Source: Sordaria brevicollis (taxonomy: Eukaryota > Ascomycota > Sordariomycetes > Sordariales > Sordariaceae). Taken from it: 64,000 bases of DNA. The stretch spans positions 682,001 to 746,000 of the forward strand of contig JAUTDP010000004.1 of assembly GCA_033439795.1 (NCBI GenBank), read 5' to 3'. Shown here piece by piece: positions 43,900-55,829 of this stretch (its first letter is position 1; every line of letters begins with the position of its first letter). The notes beneath the pieces were generated by a model that saw only the letters and a program-made list of their open reading frames with translations, was not told the origin of the DNA and ran no database searches. Made by a program: the position numbers and the translations under genes.

Positions 43900-44700
43900 T
43901 ACGTATTTTCGGATCCGATTTATTAAACTTTACATATTCTTTTAATTAAATTTTTTTCTAATCGTTAATCGTACGCCGTTAAAATTAATTCGAGCTTTTC
44001 AATTTGAAATTCCGGGTATTAAAAATCCTTTTAATACTTTATACGGTTATATTTTATTTAAATTATTATACGGTATTCTTATTTATACTATATTTATTAC
44101 CGGGATCGCTTTTAATTAATTATTTTAGAAGTAATTAATAAAAGGACGAAAATATTAATTAAAATATTCGTTTATAATTTCGATTTACTCCGTAATTTAA
44201 TTATATCCCGAAGAGGCTAATTTCTATTTAATATTTAGAATTTTAATTAACTCGTTTATAAAGTCCGATATAAATTAAAGGCCTTTATCCGAAATAATTT
44301 CGCTTAATAATCCGTAAATATAGTAAGGGCCTTTATAATATATACGGGCCGCGTTTTAAATTATTACCGTTATAAAATAAAAGATAATTTATAATATTTT
44401 ATTAAATTAATTTATTATTATAAATACATTATTAAATTTTTATTTATTTTTAAGTATAATTTTAAAATTTATAATTAAATTTTATTAAATACGTTAAATT
44501 ATTAGAATAGGCTCTAATTTACTAGGGGTCTTATCCTGGGGAACCTTCGAAATATAATATATTATATAATTAATAACGAAATAATTAACGTTACCGGTTA
44601 TTCTTAATTATTAATATTATATAAATACTAAGCGTTTTATTTTATTTCGGCTTAAATAAGCGGTAGTAATCTTTATATATAATTTATAAATAATTTAAGC
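43900..44700 (-). pseudogene. Integrase remnant of Element II
   Basis: Minus-strand reading of 44,345-43,950 shows GLLSEIISDKGL*FISDFI, then KLASSGYN*ITE*IEIINEY, the second Asp and the Glu of a DDE integrase core with its usual spacing, and PYKVLKGFLIPGI downstream. The Gln of the conserved HPQTDGQ-like motif is replaced by stops. Confidence 0.8.
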
Positions 44701-45199
44701 TTTTAGGGTACTGGGTAGTACGATAAATTTATCGAAACGGGTAAGAATTTTATTAATAATAAATCGATACCCATTTTCCCCCTTTTTAATTATATTTCGA
44801 TAAATTTCTAAATCCGGGTATATTTTATTCTCGAGAATAAAGCGATTTATAAATAAATAGCCTTTTAATCATTCTTCTCGAATTCCCTCTACGATTTTAG
44901 GGTTAATTTTTATAATAGCCGTACTTAAAAATATAATCGATATATAAATTATATTAATATTATTAATTATATTATTAAGTTATATTATTTAATTATTATC
45001 GAAGTTTTTAAAAATTTAAAGGGTCTTCTATATTTTTTACTTTACTTTTTAATTTTTTAAATCTTTTACTTTCTTTAATAATACGTCCGCTATATTATTT
45101 TTTTTTCTTAATTAATAAAAAATAATAAAATAATATTAAAATAAGAATTTAACCTACCCGGCTTATTATAAATTTAAAAGTCTTTTAATACTAAATTAT

Positions 45200-46330
45200 T
45201 TAAAGGCTTCGTTATCCGTTAGGATTGAAAAAGGTTCGTATAAATTAATAAGCTCGGTTCTTTAATATTATAAAACTTTAATAATAATTATTAATTTTTT
45301 ATTATAAATAGAATAATTATATTCTATGCCGTATATTATTTTTAAATAAAAAATAACCGGTCGCTATTTATCGTTAATTAATTATAATAATATACCGGCT
45401 ATTATTCTATCGGATGCGTTTATTTCTATACGTATTAGGCATTTATATTGGAAATAGGTTAAAATAGGCATTAATAATAAACGATTTTTAAATTCTTTAA
45501 ATATAGTTTAATAGTCTTTATTTTAATTAAAGACTTTTCCTTTTTTAATTATAATTATTAAAAGCTTCGCTATTCGATTATAATCTTTAACGAAGCGTTT
45601 ATAAAAGTTATAAAAATTTAAGAAAAATTATATCCTTTATATATTCGTTAGGACCTATTAATCTTTTACGATTGCGATTTTTTAGGGGTTTACCGATATA
45701 TTATTAATTTTAATAATAAAATTTAAGAATTTGGTTTTCTTAACGTAGAATTCGTATTTATTTAAATCCGCCTATAGGCCGGCCGCTTCTAATTTAGTTA
45801 ATACCTTCTTAACGTAAATCCTATATTCTTTTAAATTATTCGAAAAAATAAAGATATTATCGATATATATATTATAAAAATCGTTAAAATAATTTATTAG
45901 CGTTTTGTTAATATAGCGTTAAAATATTAATAACCTATTAATTAATTTAAAGGGTAGGATTTTATATTTATAAGTGCTATATTTTATTTGGAATATTGTA
46001 AATTCTTCGTTATTTAAATATATACGGATTCGATAAAAGACTTATTTAATATCGATTTTCAAAAAAATCTTTATTTAATTAATTTTAATAATAATTTTAT
46101 TAATTAATAGTAGCGGATACCGGTTTTTTTTAATAATAACGTTGAATTTTCGATAATTAATATAAAACTTTAATTTACCGTTAGCTTTAAATACGAAGAG
46201 AATAGGCGCGGCCTAAAGTATTGAATTACTTTCGATAAAACCTTTAATTAATATTTTATTAATATATTTCTAATAAATTTCTAATTCGTTTACCGATATT
46301 TTATATAACGGATTATAATCGAAGTTTTCG
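45200..46330 (-). pseudogene. Reverse transcriptase and RNase H remnant of Element II
   Basis: Minus-strand reading shows KIDIK*VFYRIRIYL near 46,060, the catalytic region as NIYIDNIFIFSN near 45,865 (the second Asp of YIDD is Asn, a G-to-A change), and LNKYEFYVKKTKFLNFI near 45,740. RNase H follows with NASDRIIAGILL*L and YNYSIYNKKLIIIIKVL at 45,420-45,250, its first catalytic Asp also changed to Asn. Confidence 0.85.
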
Positions 46331-47199
46331 GGTTTCGTTCCGTTTATTAAATTAATTTTATAATCGCTAATATAATAATTTAATAAAATATTAAATTCCT
46401 TTTTATTAAATACGTTTAAATATTTATAAATATATTTAAAAAAAATTTTTTTAATTTATTTACGTAGTTTTACTTTATTTTTAGCAAGAATTTACTTTTT
46501 TCAGTCGTTAATAAATCGGTTAAATTCGTAAAGGTTAATAATTCTTATATATTTTCATTTAATAAATATAAAAAAGGCGTTAATATTAATAATAGTAAAA
46601 TTATTATAATATTTATATTAACCTACGCCGTTGCGTTTTAATCGGTATTAGTTACGCGCATTTTCTCTTTAATAAGGATCGTTCTTTCGTTCGGTCTCGA
46701 ATATTTCGATATATTCGCGTCGTATAAGTATTACGTCCTCCTCTTCCCGTTTTAAAGCGTATTAATTTAATAATTAGCGTTCTATTTTTATTAAATTTTC
46801 GTTTTCCTTATATTAAGTTAATCGCTCCTTTAATTCTTTAAAGAGTTTAATCGGTCGGCCGTATTTTATTGAAGGAGATAATATTATAATTTTAGCGAGG
46901 TTTTCGAATTCGGTAATCCGTTTATTAAAAATTAAGAGAATAATAATTATTTTATTAAGGATAAATTTCGTATTTATAACGTCGATTAAAATTTTGTACT
47001 TTTTTAATTAATATTTACTTAGAATAACGTTATATTTTAAATTAATAACGATTATTATTTCTTTTTCGAATTTTTATCTTTATATTTCGATAATATTTTA
47101 TAAATATTAGTCGATTATTTTATTATATTATTTAATATACCCCCTTATTATATAAAGTTAGAAATTGTATAGCCTTTTTATTCTTTATTTTATTATATT

Positions 47200-49920
47200 A
47201 TTAATAAAGTCCTTATTTATAAAAATATTACTATTTACTCCCGAATTAATAAACGTATTATTTATAAATAAAATTTTTTTATTATTATTTATTATAATAT
47301 AGGACGTAATTAATATAGGTCTATTTAAATAGTTTTTTAAAAATCTTTTATTTACTTTTATACTTTTTAATAATATTTCTTTTAAATTTTTTCTAGAATA
47401 AATACTTATTAATTTAATCCTTAGGAAAGAGTTTAATATTTTTAAAGTAGTTAATTTTCCGCTTTATTATCGGTCTGTTTATTATTTTCCTTATTTTTAC
47501 AATTATAATAATTAACGAATTTATTAATGCGGTTAGGGTTACTATTATAATAATTAGGGTAATTATAAAAACGATATTTAATTTTTTTATATATAAAATA
47601 TTTATTTTCTTCGAATAATTTACGAACTTCCTTATAAATTATATTAAGGGCGCAACGGGAATTATTTCGGTTATTATCATTAATATTAATACTATTATTA
47701 ATAATATTATTAAAATTTTTATTAAAATCGGTAAAACCCCTAGCCTTATTAAATAAATTCGTAAAAGAAAAGGAAGTATTTTTATCTTTATTTTTATTAT
47801 CCTTTTTAATTTTATTATTACGAAAGATATATTAATTAATTTCGACCGCCTTCTTAATTATTAAAATATATTAATTGAAAATAACGTTTTTTATCCGTAT
47901 TTTTAAAAAAGAACGTTTTAAATAATACCCGGAAATTTCTAATTAAATTCCTATTTTTATAAATTAAAAGGACGACTATATTCCCCGGCTAAATATACGA
48001 ATTTATTACAGAATTCTTAGAAATCCCTACTTATTTCGAATTTTAAATCGTTAAATTCGGCAATAACCTTCTCCTTTCGATTATAATCGTAATATTCAAT
48101 ATATAAATAAATAAATAATTTATTAAAAGTCTTAATACTATAAGGGCTGTTAACGAAATAAAGTTTAAAGTTTTAAATAATTTTATTAATAGTATAATTC
48201 TTAATATATATTTTCTTAACTTCGTTATCGAAAAAATAATCGGCGTTTAATTTAAATTTATTAAAAATATAGCGGTATTAAATATTAAAAATAATAATAT
48301 CTTTATCCTTTTCGTTATAAAAATAGAATAGGTCTTTCTTTTTAATTAATAAGCATTTATAATTAATAGTAAAAAAATTAGTAGTAAACGTCTCTTCGCA
48401 ACGGCTTTTATTATTATTATTATTATTATAATTAATATAGTTATAACGTTCGAAATTCTTAGGAATTAAGAAAGCGACTTTCTTTTTATAGAAATTCATA
48501 TTTTCTTTATAAAAGTCGATATTCTCTTAAATTAAAATAACGATTATAATATATAAATTGGTTAAATCGCCGTCCCGGGTAAATATTACTCTTCTTAATT
48601 CTTTAATTTAAATTTTTATAACTATTAAATTATTTTTAATTTTAGCAAACTCCTTCTTTTTTTTAATTAAATTATAATGGGCCTTATTCTATTTAATAAA
48701 GAAACGGAAATAAAAAGGGTAGTTTTTAATCGAAGAATTATCTTTTTATTCGTAAGGGGTACCCTATTTATTAATATAACCGTCGTTAAATAGGGTATTA
48801 TTTTAAACTTCTCCGTCGTCGGATAAATTATTATTTTAATTATTATTAAACGGGATATTATTTTAAACTCCTTTATTAAAATAATCGGTAATTTAGTATA
48901 ATATAGTAAATTAGGTTTAGAATTTACGGTTCTTTTTATATAACGCGGCGTTTTTATAATATAAAGTCTCGTAGTCGTTTAATTCGAAATCGGGATCCTT
49001 ACTTCCGCAAACCTCTAATAATTAACGCATTAGGAATATATTCTTACTTTATTCCTTATATAAATCCTTATAGAAATACTTATTATCTATTTCGGCGCCC
49101 TTTTAATATTTTAATAAATTAGTAACGTATTTATATATTTTTCCCAAATTAATATTTAAATTAAAAATAATAATTTAATATCCCTATTATTAGGAAAAAA
49201 TAACCTTAATTAAGATAATTCGTAATTTAATTTCTTCGAAAATAGTACGTACGCCTTTAAAATCTTCGATAATAAATTTAAAAGTATTAAAATCTATTAA
49301 TAAAATATTACTATTATTCTATTCCTAATAATTTTAACCCGTAGCTATTAAAGCCTTAAAAACGAAAATTAAATAACCCTTATTATATTAGGTTTAATAT
49401 TTCGCAATTATATTAATCTTCGTATATAAGAAACCGAATAAATCCTCTATATTAAATATATAATAAATATTAACGAACTTACTTATAATTTCTTAATTAA
49501 AAAACGTAATAATTTTATTTATATTTTCCAGAATATTATAATCCTTTAATTTAAATTTATCGATATTATATAATTAGGTATCCTATTTCTTTTTAAGGGT
49601 GCCGATCGTAATATTATTAAATAAATAACGCTTAAAAATATCGTTTTACTAAATAATTATATTAGGAATAATAAATATATTTATAATATTAAATTTAATT
49701 TATTCGATTGCGAATTTATCGGATATATTCTTCTTTTAAACCTTATTTATTTAAACGTTCTCGGTAGTAAATAACTTAACGGTCTTAACCGCGGTAACCT
49801 TTTCATCGGGGGTATACGCTATTGTAATTAATTGCGAGGGTATATATTATAATTATTTTAATCGGTAAATAAATTTGGGATATTTAAATACTTCCCTAAT
49901 ATATTAAAAATAATTTTATA
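47200..49920 (-). pseudogene. gag and protease remnant of Element II
   Basis: An open minus-strand stretch at 48,499-48,278 (73 codons) lies in gag. Near 47,600 KYFIYKKIKYRFYNYPN is a zinc knuckle whose Cys and His positions have become Tyr. Near 47,260 TFINSGVNSNIFINKDF marks the protease active site (LDSG expected; the Asp is Asn). The region 48,500-49,920 is AT-rich gag or leader sequence without clear motifs. Confidence 0.72.
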
Positions 49921-49922
49921 AT

Positions 49923-50173
49923 TATTACGAGTAACGTAGTTACGAAAGATAAATTTAATACGTTAAATCTAAGTTTATTATAAAATTATAAAATGAAGAA
50001 GAAAAGAAGAAAACGAGTAAAGGGCGCGCCCCGCGTTAGGGTTTTATACCTAGGCGCGGGCGACCTACGAAGGCGGCACGTAATCACGTACGCTAGTACG
50101 GTCAGCCTTTGGGTAACCGCCCGAGCGACAGCCGGTCCGCTAGACAGGGACCCTATCCGCTAGCGCCGTGACA
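49923..50173 (-). repeat. 5' LTR of Element II (251 bp)
   Basis: Read on the minus strand it starts TGTCACGGCGC at 50,173 and carries a TATA box (GGTATAAAAC, plus-strand 50,041-50,050). All differences from the other LTR are transitions. The outer part (about 50,060-50,173) is well preserved and the inner part is strongly AT-shifted. Confidence 0.94.
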
Positions 50174-50178
50174 AATAT
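50174..50178. repeat. Target-site duplication of Element II, right copy (AATAT)
   Basis: Exact repeat of 42,929-42,933. Confidence 0.9.
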
Positions 50179-52332
50179 ACTAAATTCGTTATAATATTAA
50201 TATATAACTTCTATTTAATCCTCTTAAATTTTAAGGAAACGAGGGGGGCGGTCTAAAAATATTTATTTATTATTTAAATTTAAAGGATATATAGACTTTA
50301 TTATAAATTAAAGTAACCCGATAACGTTCCTATCCTTCGACTTTATATCCCGTTAGAAAATATTTAATTAATAGAATTTTCGTAATAAATATTATTTTTT
50401 ATTTAAGAGAAAAGTTTATAAAAATCTCTTTATTTTTATAATTAAGATCCTTCCAATCGGATTTTAAAGTTATTCAAAAAGAGCCCTAAAATTAATATAA
50501 TATAATAGGAATTTTTAATTTTATTTTAAGGTATTAATTAGTATGTATTTTAAATATTTATTTATATCTTTAATTAATTCCGTATTTTAATTAAAGTGCT
50601 TACCGAATAGGGGAAGCCTAATAATTACTTTAAATTACGTATTAAAGTATACGCTATTTATATCCGATTAAATTTAACCCTAAATTAAACCTATTTATAA
50701 TTAATATTTCAACCCTAATCGGCGCCCCCCCTCCTCCCCCTTATATATATTACCACTATTTTTATTATATTATACTTTTAATAATCGCGGTAATTAAGGA
50801 GTAATATATCTTTTTTCTATTATTAATTTTATATATTTTTTATTTATTTAATATAATTCGTTCTTTTACCTTATTATAAATTCCTATATATTATTATATA
50901 TTATAATTATATTACTTCGATTTTATATTAATAAAAAAAAAGTCTAATTATTACTTATATTTATTATTACTATTTTTAAACGTAATTATTTCGTATTATT
51001 TATTTATTATTATTTTATTATCTATTAACCGTTAAAAGTACGTTTAATAATATCCGCCGGAGCCGGAATTAGTAATGGTACTATTAATAATACTATTTAA
51101 AAAATAAATTAGTTTTAATTTATTAAATAATTTAAGGAATTAAATTCGAAAATTAATATAAGTTACCGTACCCTCTAATTCGAAAAGGGAATTTAAATTA
51201 ATATTAAAGATTTTATAAACGAATAAAAAATCCTATAGTAATAAGAAGAAGAAGGGACCCTTAAGGAACCCGGTTAATTATTTAAACCCGGAGGTTATTA
51301 AGAACCGTAATAAAAGATTTCATAATTAATTTATAATTACCCGCTTTATAAACCCTATTCCTAATATATTAATAACGGTATAATAAATTAGAAAATAATT
51401 AACTTTTTATATTCAAAACTTCTTAATCGCCGGTTAAAAGCGTAAATATATAATAGAAAAAGATAAAAACGAATTTAATAATTATATTCGTACCTTAATT
51501 AAATAGAAAAGAACCTAGAGTGAATTTTTCGAATATAACCCCTATATAAATAAATTTTGTAAATAAATTAAGGATATTTAACGTATTACTTATATTATCG
51601 ATATAAATATAGAATTTATTTATTTAGTTACCGAATATATTCTTTATAATTTCGTCGAAGGAACCGAATTTTATAAATTCGGTATAAATAGGTTAATTAA
51701 ACGATATTCGAATAATTTTATTTAATAGCGGAAGCGTACGATCTTTTTAATTAAATAGCGGATTGCTAAATTAAATATAGTAAATAGCGTATTTAATAGC
51801 TTTACCGAATTTTATAAGCTTTAAATCCGGGTTTATTTCTTAAATAAATAGAAGATTAATATAGGAAAGGACGAATTCTTTTATATTTTTTATTAATTAA
51901 AGAAATTTATTAACTTTAGAAGATTTAAACCTATTATTAAAAATTAATATAGGAGTAAATCGTCCGAAATTATTTGTAAATAAAAATCGCCTTATTAACG
52001 TTATATTACTAATAAGCATTTATATCAATATTATAATTATATATAAAGTTAATTAATAGAAGATAAAAGTTTTCTATAAGAATTTTATTCTTATTAAGGG
52101 TTTTATATATAATAATAGAATATACCGCGGAATATAGGAATATATTTATAATAACGCTAAATAAAGCCCAAAACCTTTATATACCGATTTCTATCTTATC
52201 ATTAAAATAAAGGCCGCGAAGAAGTATATTAACCGCTGTACTAAAATAAAACTATTATAAATAAAAATAAATAATCTCTTTTTTACCCCGCCCGAAGTTA
52301 AGGAGATTACCGAAGAGTTTACGACTCTTCTT

Positions 52333-52437
52333 ATTACCCTGGCTTCTATTACCCCGGTTCCTATTGCCCCGGTTCTTATTACCCCGATTTTTATTACCCC
52401 GGTTCCTATTACCCCGGCTCCTATTACCCCGGCTACT
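52333..52437 (+). repeat. 15-bp tandem repeat, seven copies, coding for a five-residue repeat
   Basis: The unit ATTACCCCGGTTCCT recurs seven times in phase. In one plus-strand frame it encodes the pentapeptide ITPVP/ITPAP at the C-terminal end of the unassigned frame, followed by TAA. The frame is preserved because 15 is a multiple of three. Confidence 0.85.
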
Positions 52438-54396
52438 ACTATTTAAATCCTACCCGTCCCGCTATAAAATATTATTATATATTTAAACGCCTTTATTTTT
52501 CTTTCTTTAGTATTTTACCCCTTAATTATCTATTTTTTTTTTTTTCCGTTTTTTATATTATTATTAATTATTATAATATTTACGAAGGGTAATAAATAAA
52601 TATATATATACTATATATTTATACCAATATTAATATTTAAAAAAGCGTATTGGGAAATAGTTTTCGGAGGATATATTAGATATATATTCGAAAATGAAAA
52701 ATATAACGTAGGAAGTAACTAGTTTATTATATCGATATTATTAGGATTTTATATATATTAGCGGTCGATAATAATTAAGGAAGTCCCGGGGAGGGAATAT
52801 ATTTATTAAATTAATATTCAACTTTATAGTATTAAATATTAATAAATTATTTATAAGATTAATATATATTAGGTTAAATAATATATATATAAATTGACTA
52901 GATTAAATATATATGTATTTTATTTAATACTTATTATTCTAAATTAATAAAGTATAAAATAGGTATAACGAAAAATATTTATCTTCTCTGGGTTTTTGCC
53001 GGCTATAGAGAAGGTTTAAGCGGGATAAAATTTATTATAATTAAATAATAAAAGATAAAAATAAATAAATTGCAAATACGGGAATCGTATAAATATAATT
53101 ATGTAAAGTCATAGGTACGAGAGGGTGAGAGTAGGTCGTATAAGGTAAGTCTATTCTAGGAGAAAGACTTTAGCCTAGCTAAATATAAATTTCTAATTAA
53201 GAGCTATCCTCTTTTATATTTATATACTTCCCTATAGGTCCGGAACGGTTAGCGTTTAAATTCCGAAATCCTTTCTTCTATATTATATCCTACTATCCTT
53301 ATTTTATCCATTATTTTATCCGTCGTCCTAAGCTACTATACCCTAATTATACGGGTCCCCCTAAGCTTTCTTAACGATACTTTTATAATTATTCCCCCCT
53401 TTAAAAGCTATAATCCTTTATAATTTTAGTATTAATTATTACAATTTATAGAAAATTTTATTTCCCGTTTTAAAAAACCCTATTTTCCGTTTATATATTA
53501 CGTTACGCTTCGGTTTTATTATACCATTTAATTATCCGTTCTTATTATACCGTTTAATCATTTATTCTTATTTTACATATTAACGTTATTTTCCCCCCCG
53601 GCTAATTTAATTTTTAAATTATATTATTATACGGCAATTATTATAATATTTATAAGGGCGATACTTCTACGCTAAATAATTTTATTAAAAAATTTAAAAA
53701 CCGACCGACGATATTTATATCGACGTATCGGATAAAGTAATAATCCCCGCCTATTTTAATTATTTATATTATATTAATATTTCTACGCTTATTAATTGCG
53801 GTATTACGGTAATTAATCGGTTCCGCGGTTAATATTCGCCCTTTAAAATTATTATTAAATTCCTAGAAATCGATTTTAAAACGGTTTAACTTTTATATAT
53901 TATACGTTTTATTTACTATTTCGGTATTCTTTTCCCTTTACGTCCTTTCCTTAAATAGAAAGCGTTTTGCTTTAAATAATTAAAGATTTCGAAGGAGTTT
54001 CGAAATAGGATAGAAATTCTATTCCGAATTAGGATTAGAATTTAATCCAGAATTGGTTTTAAAGTTTAATTCGAATTACTTTTCCTCTTCTTAAAATTAA
54101 ACCCTTATAATCTTTAAAATATAGGGAAGGATTTATTAACTTTAATTAGCTAATTAGATTAATAAAAGCCTTAATATATATTAATTATTTTTAAAAGCTA
54201 AAAGTATTTTAGGTTATATCGTTAACCGACGATTATCTACTTTATATAACCGGTAATTTATTATATTTCCTTTATTTAAAGAATTTTATTAATATTTATA
54301 TTTATTAATTAAATTATAAATTTTTTTATAATTTAAATTATTATAATTATATTAAACCGGGTAACCCCTAACGCTATTTATAAATAAATATTAAGG

Positions 54397-54922
54397 AGGA
54401 ATTTGCCGGCTAATTCTAAATCCTCTTAATTTAATTATTTTATTTTTATTAAATAGAGAATTTTTAATCCAATAGGAAGTATTAAAATAATTCTCTTCTT
54501 AATATATTGGATTTTTTATAATTTTAATAAAGAATTTGCTAATTAATTTAAATTCTCTTAATTTAATTATTTTATCCTTATTAAACGGAGAATTTTTAAT
54601 TTAATAAAAAGTATTAGAGTAATTCTTTTTTTAATATATTGGATTTTCTATAATCTTAATAAGGAATTTACCGGCTAATTTAAATTCTTTTAATTTAATT
54701 ATTTCGTCCTTATTGGATAGAAAATCCTTAATTCGGTAGGAAATATTAAAGCGGTTCTCCCTTTAATATATCGGATTTTTTATAATTTTAATTGAAAATT
54801 TATTGGCTATTTTAAATCCTCTTAATTTAATTATTTATCCTTATCGGATAGGGAATTTCCAATTTAATAAAAGTATTAAAGAAGTTCTTTTTCCAATTTT
54901 CAATATTCGGATTTTTTAAACT
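54397..54922. repeat. About 132-bp tandem repeat, four copies
   Basis: Units starting at 54,397, 54,530, 54,662 and 54,793 share AGGAATTTGCCGGCTAATT-like starts, CTTAATTTAATTATTT and TAATATATTGGATTTT. They differ mainly by transitions, as if a minisatellite had been altered by RIP after amplification. Confidence 0.85.
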
Positions 54923-55829
54923 CCTTATAATTTTAATTCGTAATTCGGTACGGCTATTTCCTAATTAATATTATATTAAAATATTTAAAATTAAATTATT
55001 AGTCCCCGGGGATTTTATTTCCGGTATAAATTACTCTTAATTTATCCCACTATATAAATTTTTCGCCGGCGATAATATTTTTTTTTTATTAATAAATAAA
55101 CTCTTAATTCCTATCCCTATTAGGGTATATAATAGTTATTCGCTTATTAAATTTTATATATAACGTTTCGCGCTATATTCGGTGCTTATTATTCTCTATA
55201 ATCGTAAAATAATAGATTTTTATTATATTATTTACGCTAATTACCCTATTTCCTATAATATTTCTATTTAATTTTCTAATATTTAGAAAGCGCTTTTTAC
55301 GTATTTTTAAAGTATTTTTTAAATTCTTAAATATTATATTCTATAGGTTACCCTACCTACTTAATTAAAAACCTTTAATTTATACCTATTTTTTAATAAT
55401 TTACGATTTCTTTAATTTTTTACTCCTCTTATTTATTATATAATTCCGGTAATAATATTTTATAATTTCTATTTTCTTTACTCTTTTAAAATTCTAATAA
55501 ATTAATTAAAAAGACGTTATATATTTAATTATACGATATTAATAAAATTATTTAATACGCTTAGGAATTAATTTTCTTTAATATTTTAACTTTAATATAC
55601 GTAAATATTAATTTCCTATTCTTAAATTGGAAATTCTTAATTAATAGGCTTATAACGTTGTTTAATTAAAATTCGATTGGTATATACTTTTTATTATACC
55701 CCTTCTTCTACGTTTTTATCGTTTAATTTTAATAACGCTATATTACTTTATAAATTTCCTTTAATTTCTATAATTATTCCTTTACGCTTTAAATTTTAAT
55801 AGGATTTTACCCTTCGATATATTTAATTA

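Larger units (their letters stand above)
42934..50173 (-). mobile_element. Element II: complete Ty3/Gypsy chromovirus retrotransposon, RIP-inactivated
   Basis: A 7,240-bp element on the minus strand with two 251-bp LTRs and an AATAT duplication. Reading from 49,922 downwards: gag with a zinc knuckle near 47,600, protease near 47,260, reverse transcriptase near 46,100-45,700, RNase H near 45,400-45,200, integrase about 44,700-43,900, chromodomain about 43,560-43,370, polypurine tract, 3' LTR. In its own orientation the better-preserved LTR starts TGTCACGG, like Element I. Many stops and catalytic substitutions make it inactive. Confidence 0.92.
50179..55800. other. RIP-altered DNA between Elements II and IV
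   Basis: AT-rich sequence with stop-interrupted frames on the plus strand at about 51,100-52,450 (for example FIYLVTEYIL and KFGINRLIKRYSNNFI) that I cannot assign. A less altered patch at 53,100-53,420 may be part of an LTR, but no partner was found. Two tandem repeats are listed separately. Confidence 0.45.
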
